Source: an uncultured SAR86 cluster bacterium
Lineage (GTDB): Bacteria > Pseudomonadota > Gammaproteobacteria > Magnimaribacterales > Magnimaribacteraceae
Assembly: GCA_902574355.1 (NCBI GenBank)
Contig: CACGNN010000001.1
Span: 124,001 to 188,000 of the forward strand
Reading direction: 5' to 3'
DNA length: 64,000 nt
The translations under genes and the position numbers were made by a program. Positions within the stretch are counted from its first letter, which is position 1, and each line of letters begins with the position of its first letter. This document shows, piece after piece, positions 9,811-19,842 of this stretch. The notes below the pieces were generated by a model. The model saw only the letters and a list, made by a program, of their open reading frames with translations. It searched no databases and had not been told where the DNA came from.

Positions 9811-11379
9811 TCAATGTCTAAAGTGTCTCACGGCAGTGAATAGCATGGCCATACCCGCTTCATCAGCTGCATCTATTACTTCTTGATCGCGCATCGAACC
9901 TCCGGGTTGGATAACAGAGGTGATTCCTATTTTAGCCGCAGCATCAATTCCATCTCTGAAAGGAAAGAAAGCATCCGATGCCATAGAACATCCTTTTGTT
10001 TCGAAGCCTCTTTCAACTGCTTTAGATGCTGCTATTCGTGCACTATCAATCCTACTCATCTGTCCGGCACCTATACCAATCGTTTGATTATCTTTTGTAT
10101 ACACAATGGCATTTGACTTAACAAACTTACATACTTTCCAAGCGAAAAGACAGTTTTCTATTTCATCATTACTTGGTTTCCGCTCAGATACCACCTCTAG
10201 ATCTTGATTTGAGATGACTGCTAAGTCATTATCTTGGATTAATAATCCACCATTAACACTCAATATTTTTGGTTCATTTGCAGGTTCTCCTAATTCCTTA
10301 GTATCTAAAAGTCTGACATTTTCTTTTTTAGATAGTATTTCACGTGCTTGATGGTCTATACCTGGAGCAATAATTACCTCCACAAATTGATTTTCAATAA
10401 TTTTATCAGTAGTAGATTGATCGAGTGATCGATTAAAAGCTATTATTCCGCCAAATGCTGATGTTTCATCTGAAGCAAAAGCTTTTTCATATGCTTCTTT
10501 AATATTAGACCCAAGTGCTATTCCACAAGGATTGGCATGTTTTACTATTACGCAAGCTGGTTCAGAAAAAACTTTCACACACTCGTAGGCAGCATCTGTA
10601 TCCGCAATATTATTATAGGAAAGCTCTTTACCTTGTATCTGTTCGGCAGATGAGACATTGTTTCCCTCGTAATGGCTTTTATTGACGTAGAAAGCAGCTG
10701 ATTGGTGAGGATTTTCACCATATCTCAGTTCTTGTTTAAGCTGATATCTACCAAATAAATACTTAGGTTTTGTTGTATGTTTACGGTTTAGGTAATCCGA
10801 GATTGCCGAATCATAATTTGCTGTATGGCTAAATGCTTTGGCCGCTAAATTTCTTCTAGTATCTAAAGTAAGTGAGCCGTTGTTATCCTTAATCTCTTGA
10901 AGGATTTCATCATAATCAGTTGGCTCCACTACCACACCCACATATAAATTATTTTTTGCGGCTGACCTCACCATACTAGGTCCACCGATATCAATATTTT
11001 CGATTGCAGTCTCAAGCGTAGTATTTTCTTTTGCGATGGTTTCAATAAATGGATAAAGATTCACAATTACTAAGTCTATTTCTTTTATCCCATTCTCTAA
11101 CATGACCTGCTGATCGATATCTCTTCTGGCAAGTATGCCTCCGTGCACTTTTGGATGAAGGGTTTTAACTCTCCCATCCATCATTTCAGGAAATCCGGTA
11201 TGCTTTGAAATATCTATAGCATTGATTCCTGCATCTAAAAGGGTTTTTAGAGTACCTCCTGTAGAAATGATTTCTATCCCCAAATCATTAGATAACGATG
11301 AACAAAAATCAACAATGCCATCTTTATCAGACACACTTACTAAAGCTCTTTTAATCTTTGGGTTGGCAGTTTTAGCCAT
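9811..11379 (-). CDS. purH: Bifunctional AICAR formyltransferase/IMP cyclohydrolase
   Basis: [57 protein letters not shown]. Confidence 0.97.
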   Translation of the reverse strand: MAKTANPKIKRALVSVSDKDGIVDFCSSLSNDLGIEIISTGGTLKTLLDAGINAIDISKHTGFPEMMDGRVKTLHPKVHGGILARRDIDQQVMLENGIKEIDLVIVNLYPFIETIAKENTTLETAIENIDIGGPSMVRSAAKNNLYVGVVVEPTDYDEILQEIKDNNGSLTLDTRRNLAAKAFSHTANYDSAISDYLNRKHTTKPKYLFGRYQLKQELRYGENPHQSAAFYVNKSHYEGNNVSSAEQIQGKELSYNNIADTDAAYECVKVFSEPACVIVKHANPCGIALGSNIKEAYEKAFASDETSAFGGIIAFNRSLDQSTTDKIIENQFVEVIIAPGIDHQAREILSKKENVRLLDTKELGEPANEPKILSVNGGLLIQDNDLAVISNQDLEVVSERKPSNDEIENCLFAWKVCKFVKSNAIVYTKDNQTIGIGAGQMSRIDSARIAASKAVERGFETKGCSMASDAFFPFRDGIDAAAKIGITSVIQPGGSMRDQEVIDAADEAGMAMLFTAVRHFRH

Positions 11380-11386
11380 CTATAGT

Positions 11387-11650
11387 TTAGAGTAGATTGT
11401 ATTCCTTTAGTTTAGTTCTAAGGGTACCTCTATTTATGCCTAATATCTTACTGGCCTTTGATTGATTATCATCACACTGCTTCATCACGATCTTTAGCAG
11501 AGGAAGTTCAACTTCTTTTAGAACCATATTATAAATATCAGTAGGATTCTCGCCATCTAACTGCTCGAAATACTTGCGCATACTTTTGGAAACTTGATGA
11601 CCTAACTGCTTGCCTTCACCGTTGAATTTCTTTTTCTTTTTCTCTATCAC
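11387..11650 (-). CDS. fis: Fis family DNA-binding protein
   Basis: C-terminal MKQCDDNQSKASKILGINRGTLRTKLKEYNLL; located upstream of purH as in Pseudomonas. Confidence 0.88.
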   Translation of the reverse strand: MIEKKKKKFNGEGKQLGHQVSKSMRKYFEQLDGENPTDIYNMVLKEVELPLLKIVMKQCDDNQSKASKILGINRGTLRTKLKEYNLL

Positions 11651-11797
11651 TTTACTAAATTTTCGTCATCTTTATTTACTGAAGGGACTACGAATAATAC
11701 CCAACATATTTTTTCTTTCAAGGAGTTTAGTGAAATACTGAACAGTTATTTTTTACGATGCCCTAAAAATAGATTTGATGATTTAATATATCCTTTG

Positions 11798-12532
11798 ATG
11801 AGTAATACTGACTACACAAGAACATTTCTCGATGTTCCCTATATTAAAGAGGAAGTTATGTCTCTATATAAAAAAGATTTTCATCATGAACTTAATGTTC
11901 TTAGGAAAAGAGTCGGGGATAGGTTGACTGTTTTCGATGGGAAGGGGAACTCGGCTTTAGCTGAGATTTTAAATATTGATAAGAAAATTCTTAAGATTTT
12001 AATCATAGAAAATTATCCACTATCCAATAGACACGGAATTCAAATTAATTTAGGTCAGTCTCTTATAAAGAATGATCCTTTTAACTTAACAATCCAAAAG
12101 GCTACAGAATTAGGTGTTGGGAGCTTTTCACCCTTGTTGACTGAAAGAGTCACAGTAAATAGAGCAAATGTTAATTTAGAAAAAAGAATAGAAAAATGGA
12201 ATCAAATAGCTAAAGGAGCATGCGCACAATGTGGCGAGAATTGGATTCCCGAAATAACAGAGCCTCTCAAGATTGAGGATTGGTCTAAGGCAATCAATTC
12301 CGATATCAAGATAGTTCTCTATCCAGAGGCAGAAATAATGTTGTCAGAAATTGAAATTAAAGATTCTATTTCAATCGCTATTGGACCTGAGGGTGATTTC
12401 ACTGAGGAGGAGATTAGGGGTTTGAAAGAAGATGGCTTTATACCTGTTACTATAGGACCGCGTATTTTAAGAGCAGAAACTGCAGCAATATCAGTTATAA
12501 GTGCTTTAAGATATGGTGCAAAGGAATTTTAA
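11798..12532 (+). CDS. rsmE: 16S rRNA (uracil-1498-N3)-methyltransferase
   Basis: IAIGPEGDFTEEEI and LGPRILRAETA-like GPRILRAETAAISVISAL SPOUT motif. ATG at 11798 preferred over TTG at 11795. Confidence 0.92.
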   Translation: MSNTDYTRTFLDVPYIKEEVMSLYKKDFHHELNVLRKRVGDRLTVFDGKGNSALAEILNIDKKILKILIIENYPLSNRHGIQINLGQSLIKNDPFNLTIQKATELGVGSFSPLLTERVTVNRANVNLEKRIEKWNQIAKGACAQCGENWIPEITEPLKIEDWSKAINSDIKIVLYPEAEIMLSEIEIKDSISIAIGPEGDFTEEEIRGLKEDGFIPVTIGPRILRAETAAISVISALRYGAKEF

Positions 12533-12551
12533 TTCAGGAGTCAGACTAAAG

Positions 12552-13490
12552 ATGAAGCTAGGTGTTGTTATGGATCCCATCGAGACTATCAATTTTAAAA
12601 AAGATAGCACTTTAGCGATGATGATCGAAGCTCAAAGAAAAGGTCATGAAATCATTTATATCACTCCTGATTCTTTATTCATTAAATCGGGTATTCCCTA
12701 TGCAAGTTCAAATAAAATGGAGGTTAGAAATGATCCATCGGACTGGTTCACCAAAGAAGAGGAAAAAATAATTGAACTCAGCGAACTCGATACAATTTTA
12801 ATGAGGCAAGATCCTCCTTTTAATTCCGGATATATTTACAACACTTACGTTTTAGAAATGGCTGCGAGACAAGGAGTTAATATCTTTAATAATCCTAGAA
12901 GCTTGAGAGACTGTAATGAAAAGGTTTATGCCACCGAATTTCCTCAATGTTGTACTAAGCACCTTGTTACTAGCCGCAAAGACTTTCTAACCGATTTTGT
13001 ACTGGAAAATAAAGATACTGTAATTAAGCCACTAGATGGAATGGGTGGAACTTCTATCTTTAGAGTGAAGGCTAATGATCCAAATTTAAATGTCATATTA
13101 GAAACAATCACTGATCATTTCACTGAAAAGGTCATGATCCAAGAATTCATACCTGAAATAACCGAAGGAGATAAACGTATTCTGATTGTGGATGGGAAAC
13201 CCATGAGTGCTTCCATTGCTAGAGTGCCTGCGGAAGGTGAGCTTCGCGGTAACTTAGCTGCAGGTGCCTCTGCGGTTGCAAAGTCTCTATCAGATAGAGA
13301 CTTGTGGATATGTGAAGAAGTTGGCCCATCATTAGTTGAAAAAGGACTTTTATTAGTAGGTCTTGATATTATTGGAGATTATCTAACGGAGATAAATGTA
13401 ACAAGTCCGACTTGCTTTAAGGAATATAAAGAGCTTTGCGATATCGACGTAGCTGAAATTTTTATTGAATCGGTCGAAGAATTTTCTTAA
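12552..13490 (+). CDS. gshB: Glutathione synthetase
   Basis: MKLGVVMDPIETINFKKDSTLAMM, MRQDPPFNSGYIYNTYVLEMA, VIKPLDGMGGTSIFR, INVTSPTCFKE. M14 of the listed ORF taken as start. Confidence 0.95.
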   Translation: MKLGVVMDPIETINFKKDSTLAMMIEAQRKGHEIIYITPDSLFIKSGIPYASSNKMEVRNDPSDWFTKEEEKIIELSELDTILMRQDPPFNSGYIYNTYVLEMAARQGVNIFNNPRSLRDCNEKVYATEFPQCCTKHLVTSRKDFLTDFVLENKDTVIKPLDGMGGTSIFRVKANDPNLNVILETITDHFTEKVMIQEFIPEITEGDKRILIVDGKPMSASIARVPAEGELRGNLAAGASAVAKSLSDRDLWICEEVGPSLVEKGLLLVGLDIIGDYLTEINVTSPTCFKEYKELCDIDVAEIFIESVEEFS

Positions 13491-13915
13491 TGAGCAAGGA
13501 TTCTCCTAGAGTGATAATGGCTTTTGATTTTGGTACCAAGAATATTGGTATTGCGATAGGACAAGAAATCACTAAGACAGCTTCTACTTTTTACTCGATT
13601 CGTGCAAATGATGGCTTACCTGACTGGGTAGAATTAGATATGATCGTCAAAGAATGGAACCCCAACTTATTTATTGTAGGCGATCCATTAAACATGGATG
13701 GAACTAGGAGTAAGATTCAAGATTCATCCGATAAATTTTCTACTGCTCTGAATAAAAGATATGATATAGGTATAGAAAAAACCGATGAGAGATTGTCCAG
13801 CAGAGAGGCTAAAGAGAGGTTAGAAAATATCCAGATGGGAATAAAAGATTCAAGAAATAAACATAGTATTTCTGCACAAATTATTTTGGAAGATTGGTTT
13901 AGGAGTAAGTATTAA
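13490..13915 (+). CDS. ruvX: Holliday junction resolvase-like protein YqgF/RuvX
   Basis: VIMAFDFGTKNIGIAIGQ, VGDPLNMDGTRS, TDERLSSREA. Confidence 0.92.
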   Translation: MSKDSPRVIMAFDFGTKNIGIAIGQEITKTASTFYSIRANDGLPDWVELDMIVKEWNPNLFIVGDPLNMDGTRSKIQDSSDKFSTALNKRYDIGIEKTDERLSSREAKERLENIQMGIKDSRNKHSISAQIILEDWFRSKY

Positions 13916-15732
13916 TGTCAGGTTCTATACCTAAAGATTTCATTACAGAAATCGTAGATATGACTGACATTGTCTCTTTAGTGGAATCTTATTTACCTCT
14001 GAAAAAGAAAGGTAAAGACCATTTTGGTCAATGCCCTTTTTGTGATGATGGAAAAAATCCATCCTTTAGTGTCAGTGACCAGAAACAATTTTATTATTGT
14101 TTTAAATGTAGAGCTACAGGGAACGTGATTGGTTTCTTACAATCTCATCAAGGATATGATTTTATCGAATCTGTAGAGGCGCTCGCAGCAAGAGCTGGTA
14201 TAGAAGTCCCCTATGAAAATAACCAGTCTTTTACAAGTGAAAAAGATCCTCTATACACTGCATTAAAAATGGCAATGGAGATATTTGAAAAGAACTTATC
14301 AAAGTCCATGGATTCGGAGCATGTTCGAAATTACATACTGAACAATAGAAAGATTTCGAGTGAAGTCTGTAGAAAATTCTCTCTAGGGTATGCTACTAAT
14401 TCTTGGGATGCTCTTTCTAAAGAGATGCTAAAAAAAGGCATAAAAGAAGAAGTATTAATTAAAGCAGGTTTAGCAAAAAAGAATAAAGACGATAAGTTAT
14501 TTGATTTCTTTAGAGATAGGTTAATGTTTCCAATAAAAGATCGGAAAGGGAGAGTGGTTGGTTTTGGTGGCAGAGTTATGAATCCTGATGATCAACCTAA
14601 ATATTTAAATACCGGAGAAACGCCAGTTTTTCAGAAAAATCGAGAACTTTATGGATTATATGAGGCCTTAGAATTTAGAAAGGATTTCAAAGAAATTTTT
14701 GTAGTTGAAGGTTATATGGATTCTATAGCTATGTATGAACATGGCATGACAAACTCAGTCGCTACACTGGGAATTGCAACGAACAGATTCCACATTCAAA
14801 AGCTACTGCAAGTAGTAAACGAAATAATCTTTTGCTTTGACGGTGATGATGCTGGAAGAGGAGCTGCATGGGGTGCTCTAAAAAATGTTTTACCAGCTGT
14901 AACCGATGGCAAGACGATAAAATTTCTCTTTCTACCTGAAGGAGAGGATCCCGCTAGTTTGTTAGAGAAAAATTCTGTGGAGGAATTTAAAGTAAAATCT
15001 AAAAATGCAACATTATTATCTGAATATTTCATAGATAGATTAACTATGGCTTCTGAAGTTACTTCATTAGAACAGAAAGCTTCACTGGCGTCTAAAGCTA
15101 TGGAATTACTTTCTGGTATGCAAGAAAGTTCGATTAAGAAATTATTGGAAGGTGAGGTTTCTAAGGTTACAGGTTTAGAAATTGAAGATATCAAAACTCA
15201 TAGCAAAAAAATAAGTTATCCTAGGCGTGAAATCAAAAATCCTACATCCGATCTTGGAGAAAATATAGTAAGTTATGACTCTACCTTATTAGGATCTAAA
15301 ATTTTATCTTTAGTTCTAACCTATCCGTACTTGGCTAATGAGATCAATGATCATGAAAAATTTAGTGATTTTCATGAGCCTGAAGTTAAGCTAATGATAA
15401 CAATAGTATCATTTTTTAAAGAAAATCCTGATGCAGGTATTTCTGATCTCTTAAGCACACTAGATAAGGAATCAGCTTCTTTCATAGGTGCTTTGCTTTC
15501 AGTACACGATGCCGTAGACGAGCAAAATGCCTTTGATTATTTGAATGACTGTATATCTAAATTGAAGAAATCAGATTCCGTAACAAGAATAATCGAGCTA
15601 AAAGAAATATTTGAAACAGGAAAATTATCCGAGGATGAAACTTTTGAGCTTCAACAACATTTGTTGACTAATCTTCATCGACTTGAAGAGCCGGAGAAGA
15701 ATCTATTAAGAGAACTTAGTCAAAAAGGCTAA
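13915..15732 (+). CDS. dnaG: DNA primase
   Basis: CHC2-type zinc motif CPFCDDGKNPSFSVSDQKQFYYCFKC; toprim VVEGYMDSIAM and FDGDDAGRGA. Confidence 0.97.
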   Translation: MSGSIPKDFITEIVDMTDIVSLVESYLPLKKKGKDHFGQCPFCDDGKNPSFSVSDQKQFYYCFKCRATGNVIGFLQSHQGYDFIESVEALAARAGIEVPYENNQSFTSEKDPLYTALKMAMEIFEKNLSKSMDSEHVRNYILNNRKISSEVCRKFSLGYATNSWDALSKEMLKKGIKEEVLIKAGLAKKNKDDKLFDFFRDRLMFPIKDRKGRVVGFGGRVMNPDDQPKYLNTGETPVFQKNRELYGLYEALEFRKDFKEIFVVEGYMDSIAMYEHGMTNSVATLGIATNRFHIQKLLQVVNEIIFCFDGDDAGRGAAWGALKNVLPAVTDGKTIKFLFLPEGEDPASLLEKNSVEEFKVKSKNATLLSEYFIDRLTMASEVTSLEQKASLASKAMELLSGMQESSIKKLLEGEVSKVTGLEIEDIKTHSKKISYPRREIKNPTSDLGENIVSYDSTLLGSKILSLVLTYPYLANEINDHEKFSDFHEPEVKLMITIVSFFKENPDAGISDLLSTLDKESASFIGALLSVHDAVDEQNAFDYLNDCISKLKKSDSVTRIIELKEIFETGKLSEDETFELQQHLLTNLHRLEEPEKNLLRELSQKG

Positions 15733-15796
15733 TTAAATTAAAAGTTAGGCATTTTGTGGAAAAAACTAATATAATTGCCCACCCTGAAAATTCGTT

Positions 15797-17668
15797 ATGG
15801 CAAGAAAAGCAAAAAATTCACCCGTTGAGTCAAAAGAAAAAGAAATAGAAGCCGTTGAAGCCTCTGAAGAAGCCCTTTTTGGAGAGGAAGACCTAGAAAA
15901 CTCAGGGCTTAGAGAGCTTGTAGATAAGGGAAAAGATCAAGGTTTTCTTACTTATGAGGACATAAACTCTATGCTACCTGAAGATATATCTGATCCTGAT
16001 CAGGTTGAAGAGACTATTCAGATGTTGATGGACATTGGTATTGAGGTTCTTGAATCAAATAATTCTGCTAATGATGACAATTCTGAGGCAGCCCCAGAAA
16101 CTATTGCAGATACAAGAACCACTTTGACTACTGTTGAATCTGAGGTAGGAAGGACAACTGATCCAGTTCGTCTCTACATGAGAGAAATGGGAACAGTAGA
16201 TCTTCTTACAAGAGAAGGTGAAATAGCAATAGCAAAAAGAATTGAGGAAGGCGCAAGAGAACTATTGCATGCTTGTTGTTTTTACCCAGGTATTGTCGAT
16301 AGAATTTTAGAAGAATATCAAGAGGTTGTAGCAGGCGATAGAAGGTTATCGGAAGTATTAGTTGGATTCATGGATATAGAGGAAGGTATTCCGCCGCCTG
16401 CCTTAGCTCAAAAGAAAGAGAAAGAGGAGAAAGGTGAATCTGATGATGAAGAACCCTCGGGACCAGATCCAGTTGAAGTTAAGAAACGCTTTAGTTCACT
16501 CAAAAGGCAATTCAATAAATCGAATAAAGCTTGTGCAAGAACAAGAACAAGTAAAGCCGCTATTCAAGAGCAAGAAAAATTAGGTGAGATCTTTCAATTT
16601 CTTAAATTATCTCCCACTCAATTCGAAATAATAGCTGATCCCGCAAGAGACGCCCTTGAAATTATTAGAGAAGTTGAAAAATATCTTTTTACCATCTATG
16701 TTAAGAGGGGGAAGATGCCAAGAAAAGAATTCATCCAAGAATATGCTGGAAATGAAGCTGACGCTTCTTGGTCTGAAAAGATAGCTAAATCAAGAAAACC
16801 GTGGGCAAAAGAAGTAAAAGAAAATCTGTCCGAGATCGTTAGATTGCAAAATAAACTTTCTAAACTTGAAAAAATTATTCAATTACCTGTCAGTGAAATT
16901 AAAGATATAAATAGAAAGATGTCCATAGGTGAAGCGAAAATTCGAAGAGCTAAAAAAGATATGGTAGAAGCGAATCTCAGATTAGTTATCTCTATAGCCA
17001 AAAAATATACAAATAGAGGACTTCAGTTTTTAGATCTTATTCAGGAAGGCAATATTGGTCTGATGAAAGCTGTGGATAAATTTGAGTATAGAAGGGGTTA
17101 TAAATTTTCTACTTATGCCACTTGGTGGATACGTCAGGCAATCACACGTTCGATCGCTGACCAAGCAAGAACGATTCGTATACCAGTCCATATGATAGAA
17201 ACTATTAATAAACTTAATCGTGTATCACGCCAAATGGTTCAAGAAATGGGAAGAGAACCTACTCCTGAAGAATTAGGGGAGCGTATGGATCTTCCAGAAG
17301 ATAAGGTTAGAAGGGTATTAAAAATAGCTAAAGAGCCAATTTCAACAGAGACTCCAATCGGAGATGAAGAAGATACAACCTTAGGTGACTTTATTGAAGA
17401 TACTTCTATCGATGCACCCGATATTGCCGCCATAGAAGAAAACCTCGAGGGTGCTACTGATGACATATTAGGCAGTCTTACAGCAAGAGAAGCTAAGGTT
17501 TTGAGGATGAGATTTGGTATTGGGATGAATACTGATCATACTCTGGAAGAAGTTGGTAAGCAGTTTGATGTAACTCGAGAGAGAATAAGACAAATAGAAG
17601 CTAAAGCTTTAAGAAAATTAAGACACCCAACTAGATCCTCTCACTTGAAAGGTTTCCTAGACGAATAA
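15797..17668 (+). CDS. rpoD: RNA polymerase sigma factor RpoD (sigma70)
   Basis: [91 protein letters not shown]. Confidence 0.98.
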   Translation: MARKAKNSPVESKEKEIEAVEASEEALFGEEDLENSGLRELVDKGKDQGFLTYEDINSMLPEDISDPDQVEETIQMLMDIGIEVLESNNSANDDNSEAAPETIADTRTTLTTVESEVGRTTDPVRLYMREMGTVDLLTREGEIAIAKRIEEGARELLHACCFYPGIVDRILEEYQEVVAGDRRLSEVLVGFMDIEEGIPPPALAQKKEKEEKGESDDEEPSGPDPVEVKKRFSSLKRQFNKSNKACARTRTSKAAIQEQEKLGEIFQFLKLSPTQFEIIADPARDALEIIREVEKYLFTIYVKRGKMPRKEFIQEYAGNEADASWSEKIAKSRKPWAKEVKENLSEIVRLQNKLSKLEKIIQLPVSEIKDINRKMSIGEAKIRRAKKDMVEANLRLVISIAKKYTNRGLQFLDLIQEGNIGLMKAVDKFEYRRGYKFSTYATWWIRQAITRSIADQARTIRIPVHMIETINKLNRVSRQMVQEMGREPTPEELGERMDLPEDKVRRVLKIAKEPISTETPIGDEEDTTLGDFIEDTSIDAPDIAAIEENLEGATDDILGSLTAREAKVLRMRFGIGMNTDHTLEEVGKQFDVTRERIRQIEAKALRKLRHPTRSSHLKGFLDE

Positions 17669-17745
17669 GGGCCTGTAGCTCAGTTGGTTAGAGCAGTGGA
17701 CTCATAATCCATTGGTCGGAGGTTCGAGTCCTCCCGGGCCCACCA
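17669..17745 (+). tRNA. tRNA with CAT anticodon, probably tRNA-Ile2 (lysidine-modified); elongator Met not excluded
   Basis: GGGCCTG acceptor pairing CGGGCCC, GTTCGAG T-arm, anticodon loop CTCATAA, encoded CCA at 17743-17745. C4-G69 and C5-G68 match TilS determinants; an Ile2 tRNA lies near rpoD in other gammaproteobacteria. Confidence 0.93.
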
Positions 17746-17746
17746 T

Positions 17747-18586
17747 CTAAAATCTTTTTATTCTATTCTTTTCCACTCGACTCATTAATATCAAAACCAA
17801 TGGAATTGTGATTGGGAAAGCAAAGACCATTACTATAAGTCCACAGAAAAAAGAAATTATTTGAAAAAGGTTTGCTGAATTTGCTTCTGGGATATCAGAT
17901 TTAAAAAACCTAGCCGTATATAGATAAGGATATTCTTTAAAGTAGTTCTGCATAGTATTAACCCATTTTCTAAGGTTTATAAGCCTTTGATCCTTGAGAA
18001 GGGATTGCAATGCCGGTACAGGAATACTTGCATGACACTGTATTATTCCAAACATTACAAAGTCTTTTGAACCTGGTTTCATACCATCCATGAATGGACC
18101 TTCAGACGAATCAAGTATATTCTCCCAATACATGAATTGATCTCCAAAATTTTCAGGTTCCTTCTGTTTTAATGTCCATTTTCCAATATTTATTAACATG
18201 AACATATAAAAGGCAACAAAGCTTAAAAGAAAGTTATTTATTGTATTATTGATTAAAGATCCAGAAATCTGTCCTCCTTGTGCAAAGTGCAAAAAGAACT
18301 TCAAGGGATTATCTGTACGATGTAAAACACCTTGCCAAGCATTATTTGCTGCTTTAAGTTCATCAGGGAGTATAGGTTTGTAACCTAATTTAGTAAGTAT
18401 CTGTGTTGACTCAATTTCCCAAGGTACTTCATTTAGTGAAACTGCAGGCATATAAACACCCCACTTCTTGAAGACTTCATAAGGCGGTCTCACATATAGA
18501 TCGTATTCCAGATCTTTATCATATAGGGCAAGTAAGACTGCTTGTACCCAAGGAGAGTGAGTAAAACCATATACTTTTGCACTCAT
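17747..18586 (-). CDS. Glutathione S-transferase-like protein with hydrophobic C-terminal tail
   Basis: N-terminal thioredoxin/GST-like KVYGFTHSPWVQAVLLALYDKDLEYDL...PAVSLNEVPWEIESTQIL; C-terminal ISFFCGLIVMVFAFPITIPLVLILM. Confidence 0.6.
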   Translation of the reverse strand: MSAKVYGFTHSPWVQAVLLALYDKDLEYDLYVRPPYEVFKKWGVYMPAVSLNEVPWEIESTQILTKLGYKPILPDELKAANNAWQGVLHRTDNPLKFFLHFAQGGQISGSLINNTINNFLLSFVAFYMFMLINIGKWTLKQKEPENFGDQFMYWENILDSSEGPFMDGMKPGSKDFVMFGIIQCHASIPVPALQSLLKDQRLINLRKWVNTMQNYFKEYPYLYTARFFKSDIPEANSANLFQIISFFCGLIVMVFAFPITIPLVLILMSRVEKNRIKRF

Positions 18587-18666
18587 ACTCTAATTTTGAT
18601 GATGATTCGTTATCCTGTTTAATTTAAGGTATTTACTAGATTTAGAAACATCCTTGAATAAGGATT

Positions 18667-19137
18667 TTATTTTCTTATTTCTGCATAAACTTTAGTTGAC
18701 CCATCTTTGTAATGCACAAGCACATCATATGGCGTAAAACGATCATCAACTTCCATACCCGGTGAACCCAAAGGCATTCCAGGAACTGATAGGCCAATTG
18801 CATCTGGATTACCTTCTGCAAGAAATTGTGAGACATATTCACTTGGTATATGACCTTCAAAAAAATGTCCTTGTGAGGAAACCCCTGTATGACATGACCT
18901 ATGCTTAGGCTCTATTTTTAGTTCTTCTTTTATTTTTACAAGGCTTTGGTGATCTTTTGTATTTATTGTAAACCCATTTTCTTCCATATGCTTAACCCAC
19001 ATTTTGCAACAACCACAGGTTGGAGTTTTGTGAACTAGTAGTTCAAAATTGGAATCACTATTTTGTTTACTGATGCTAGTAGCTCCTACGAATGAGATTG
19101 ATAGAAACAGCAGAAAACCAAGATATATTTTTTTCAT
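18667..19137 (-). CDS. DUF411-family exported metal-binding protein
   Basis: Signal peptide, then VHKTPTCGCCKMWVKHMEENGF...HRSCHTGV...GHIPSE, AIGLSVPGMPLGSPGME. Confidence 0.8.
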   Translation of the reverse strand: MKKIYLGFLLFLSISFVGATSISKQNSDSNFELLVHKTPTCGCCKMWVKHMEENGFTINTKDHQSLVKIKEELKIEPKHRSCHTGVSSQGHFFEGHIPSEYVSQFLAEGNPDAIGLSVPGMPLGSPGMEVDDRFTPYDVLVHYKDGSTKVYAEIRK

Positions 19138-19205
19138 ATATTAATTTTATACTTTCTAAACTTCTTTGAAAATGAACGTCTATTTCAGGAATGTTATATC
19201 CTACT

Positions 19206-19826
19206 TCATAGGTTAAAAATGGGGTCGATTGACAAAATCAATCTATCTTTCTCATCAGGAGGTGATCGGTGCACGATGCCATTAAATTTATCATTCCAAG
19301 CACCGCCTTTAAGTAAAGACAAGTGACCTGTTACCATTTGTTTGATATCGGCATTTTCCTTAATGGGTATGTCTTTATTATCTCTATTTAAAAGGATTTC
19401 CCAATCAACGTCTTGATTTGAGATCCATTGCGTTCCCTCTCCGCACAAAGTAATGAGCATTCTGCATCTAATATTATCTACATGAAAGAGCGGGCACATA
19501 GGTGATCTTAGAGTGGCGATTCTTACTCCAATTTTTTTACAATCTACAAGACTTCCTAGCATTTCACCACTTTCTAAAATCAAATCAACTAACATTGACC
19601 TGAAAGATGTATCTAATGACTCGGGTAGGTTTTCTTGAATAGTCCAAGAGTCGTCTAAATCTTGATGCCATTGAAGTTTTAAGACCTCTCTAGATTTAAT
19701 AAAATTTGTTGATAAATCTTTTATGCTGTCAAATTTTTGCCTTTTAACACTGACTAATTCGACATCATCTAAATGTATATCTGAAAAGCAACTTAATTGA
19801 TCTCCTATAACTGCATTCATTATCAA
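19206..19826 (-). CDS. DUF1826-like protein
   Basis: HVDNIRCRMLITLCGEGTQWIS, LLKGGAWNDKFNGIVHRSPP; adjacent to a COG0523 GTPase. Confidence 0.6.
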   Translation of the reverse strand: MIMNAVIGDQLSCFSDIHLDDVELVSVKRQKFDSIKDLSTNFIKSREVLKLQWHQDLDDSWTIQENLPESLDTSFRSMLVDLILESGEMLGSLVDCKKIGVRIATLRSPMCPLFHVDNIRCRMLITLCGEGTQWISNQDVDWEILLNRDNKDIPIKENADIKQMVTGHLSLLKGGAWNDKFNGIVHRSPPDEKDRLILSIDPIFNL

Positions 19827-19842
19827 TCAGAGTTTATGAATT

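Noticed and set aside
9065-9886. Plus-strand ORFs of 114 and 151 aa opposite purD/purH
   Set aside because: Antisense shadow ORFs over well-recognised genes; low-complexity composition, no family features.
14796-15194. 132-aa minus ORF inside dnaG
   Set aside because: Ser/Lys-rich antisense shadow over primase.
18650-18665. ATCCTT-GAAT-AAGGAT hairpin as an intrinsic terminator
   Set aside because: Short 6-bp stem and no good U-run on the relevant minus strand.
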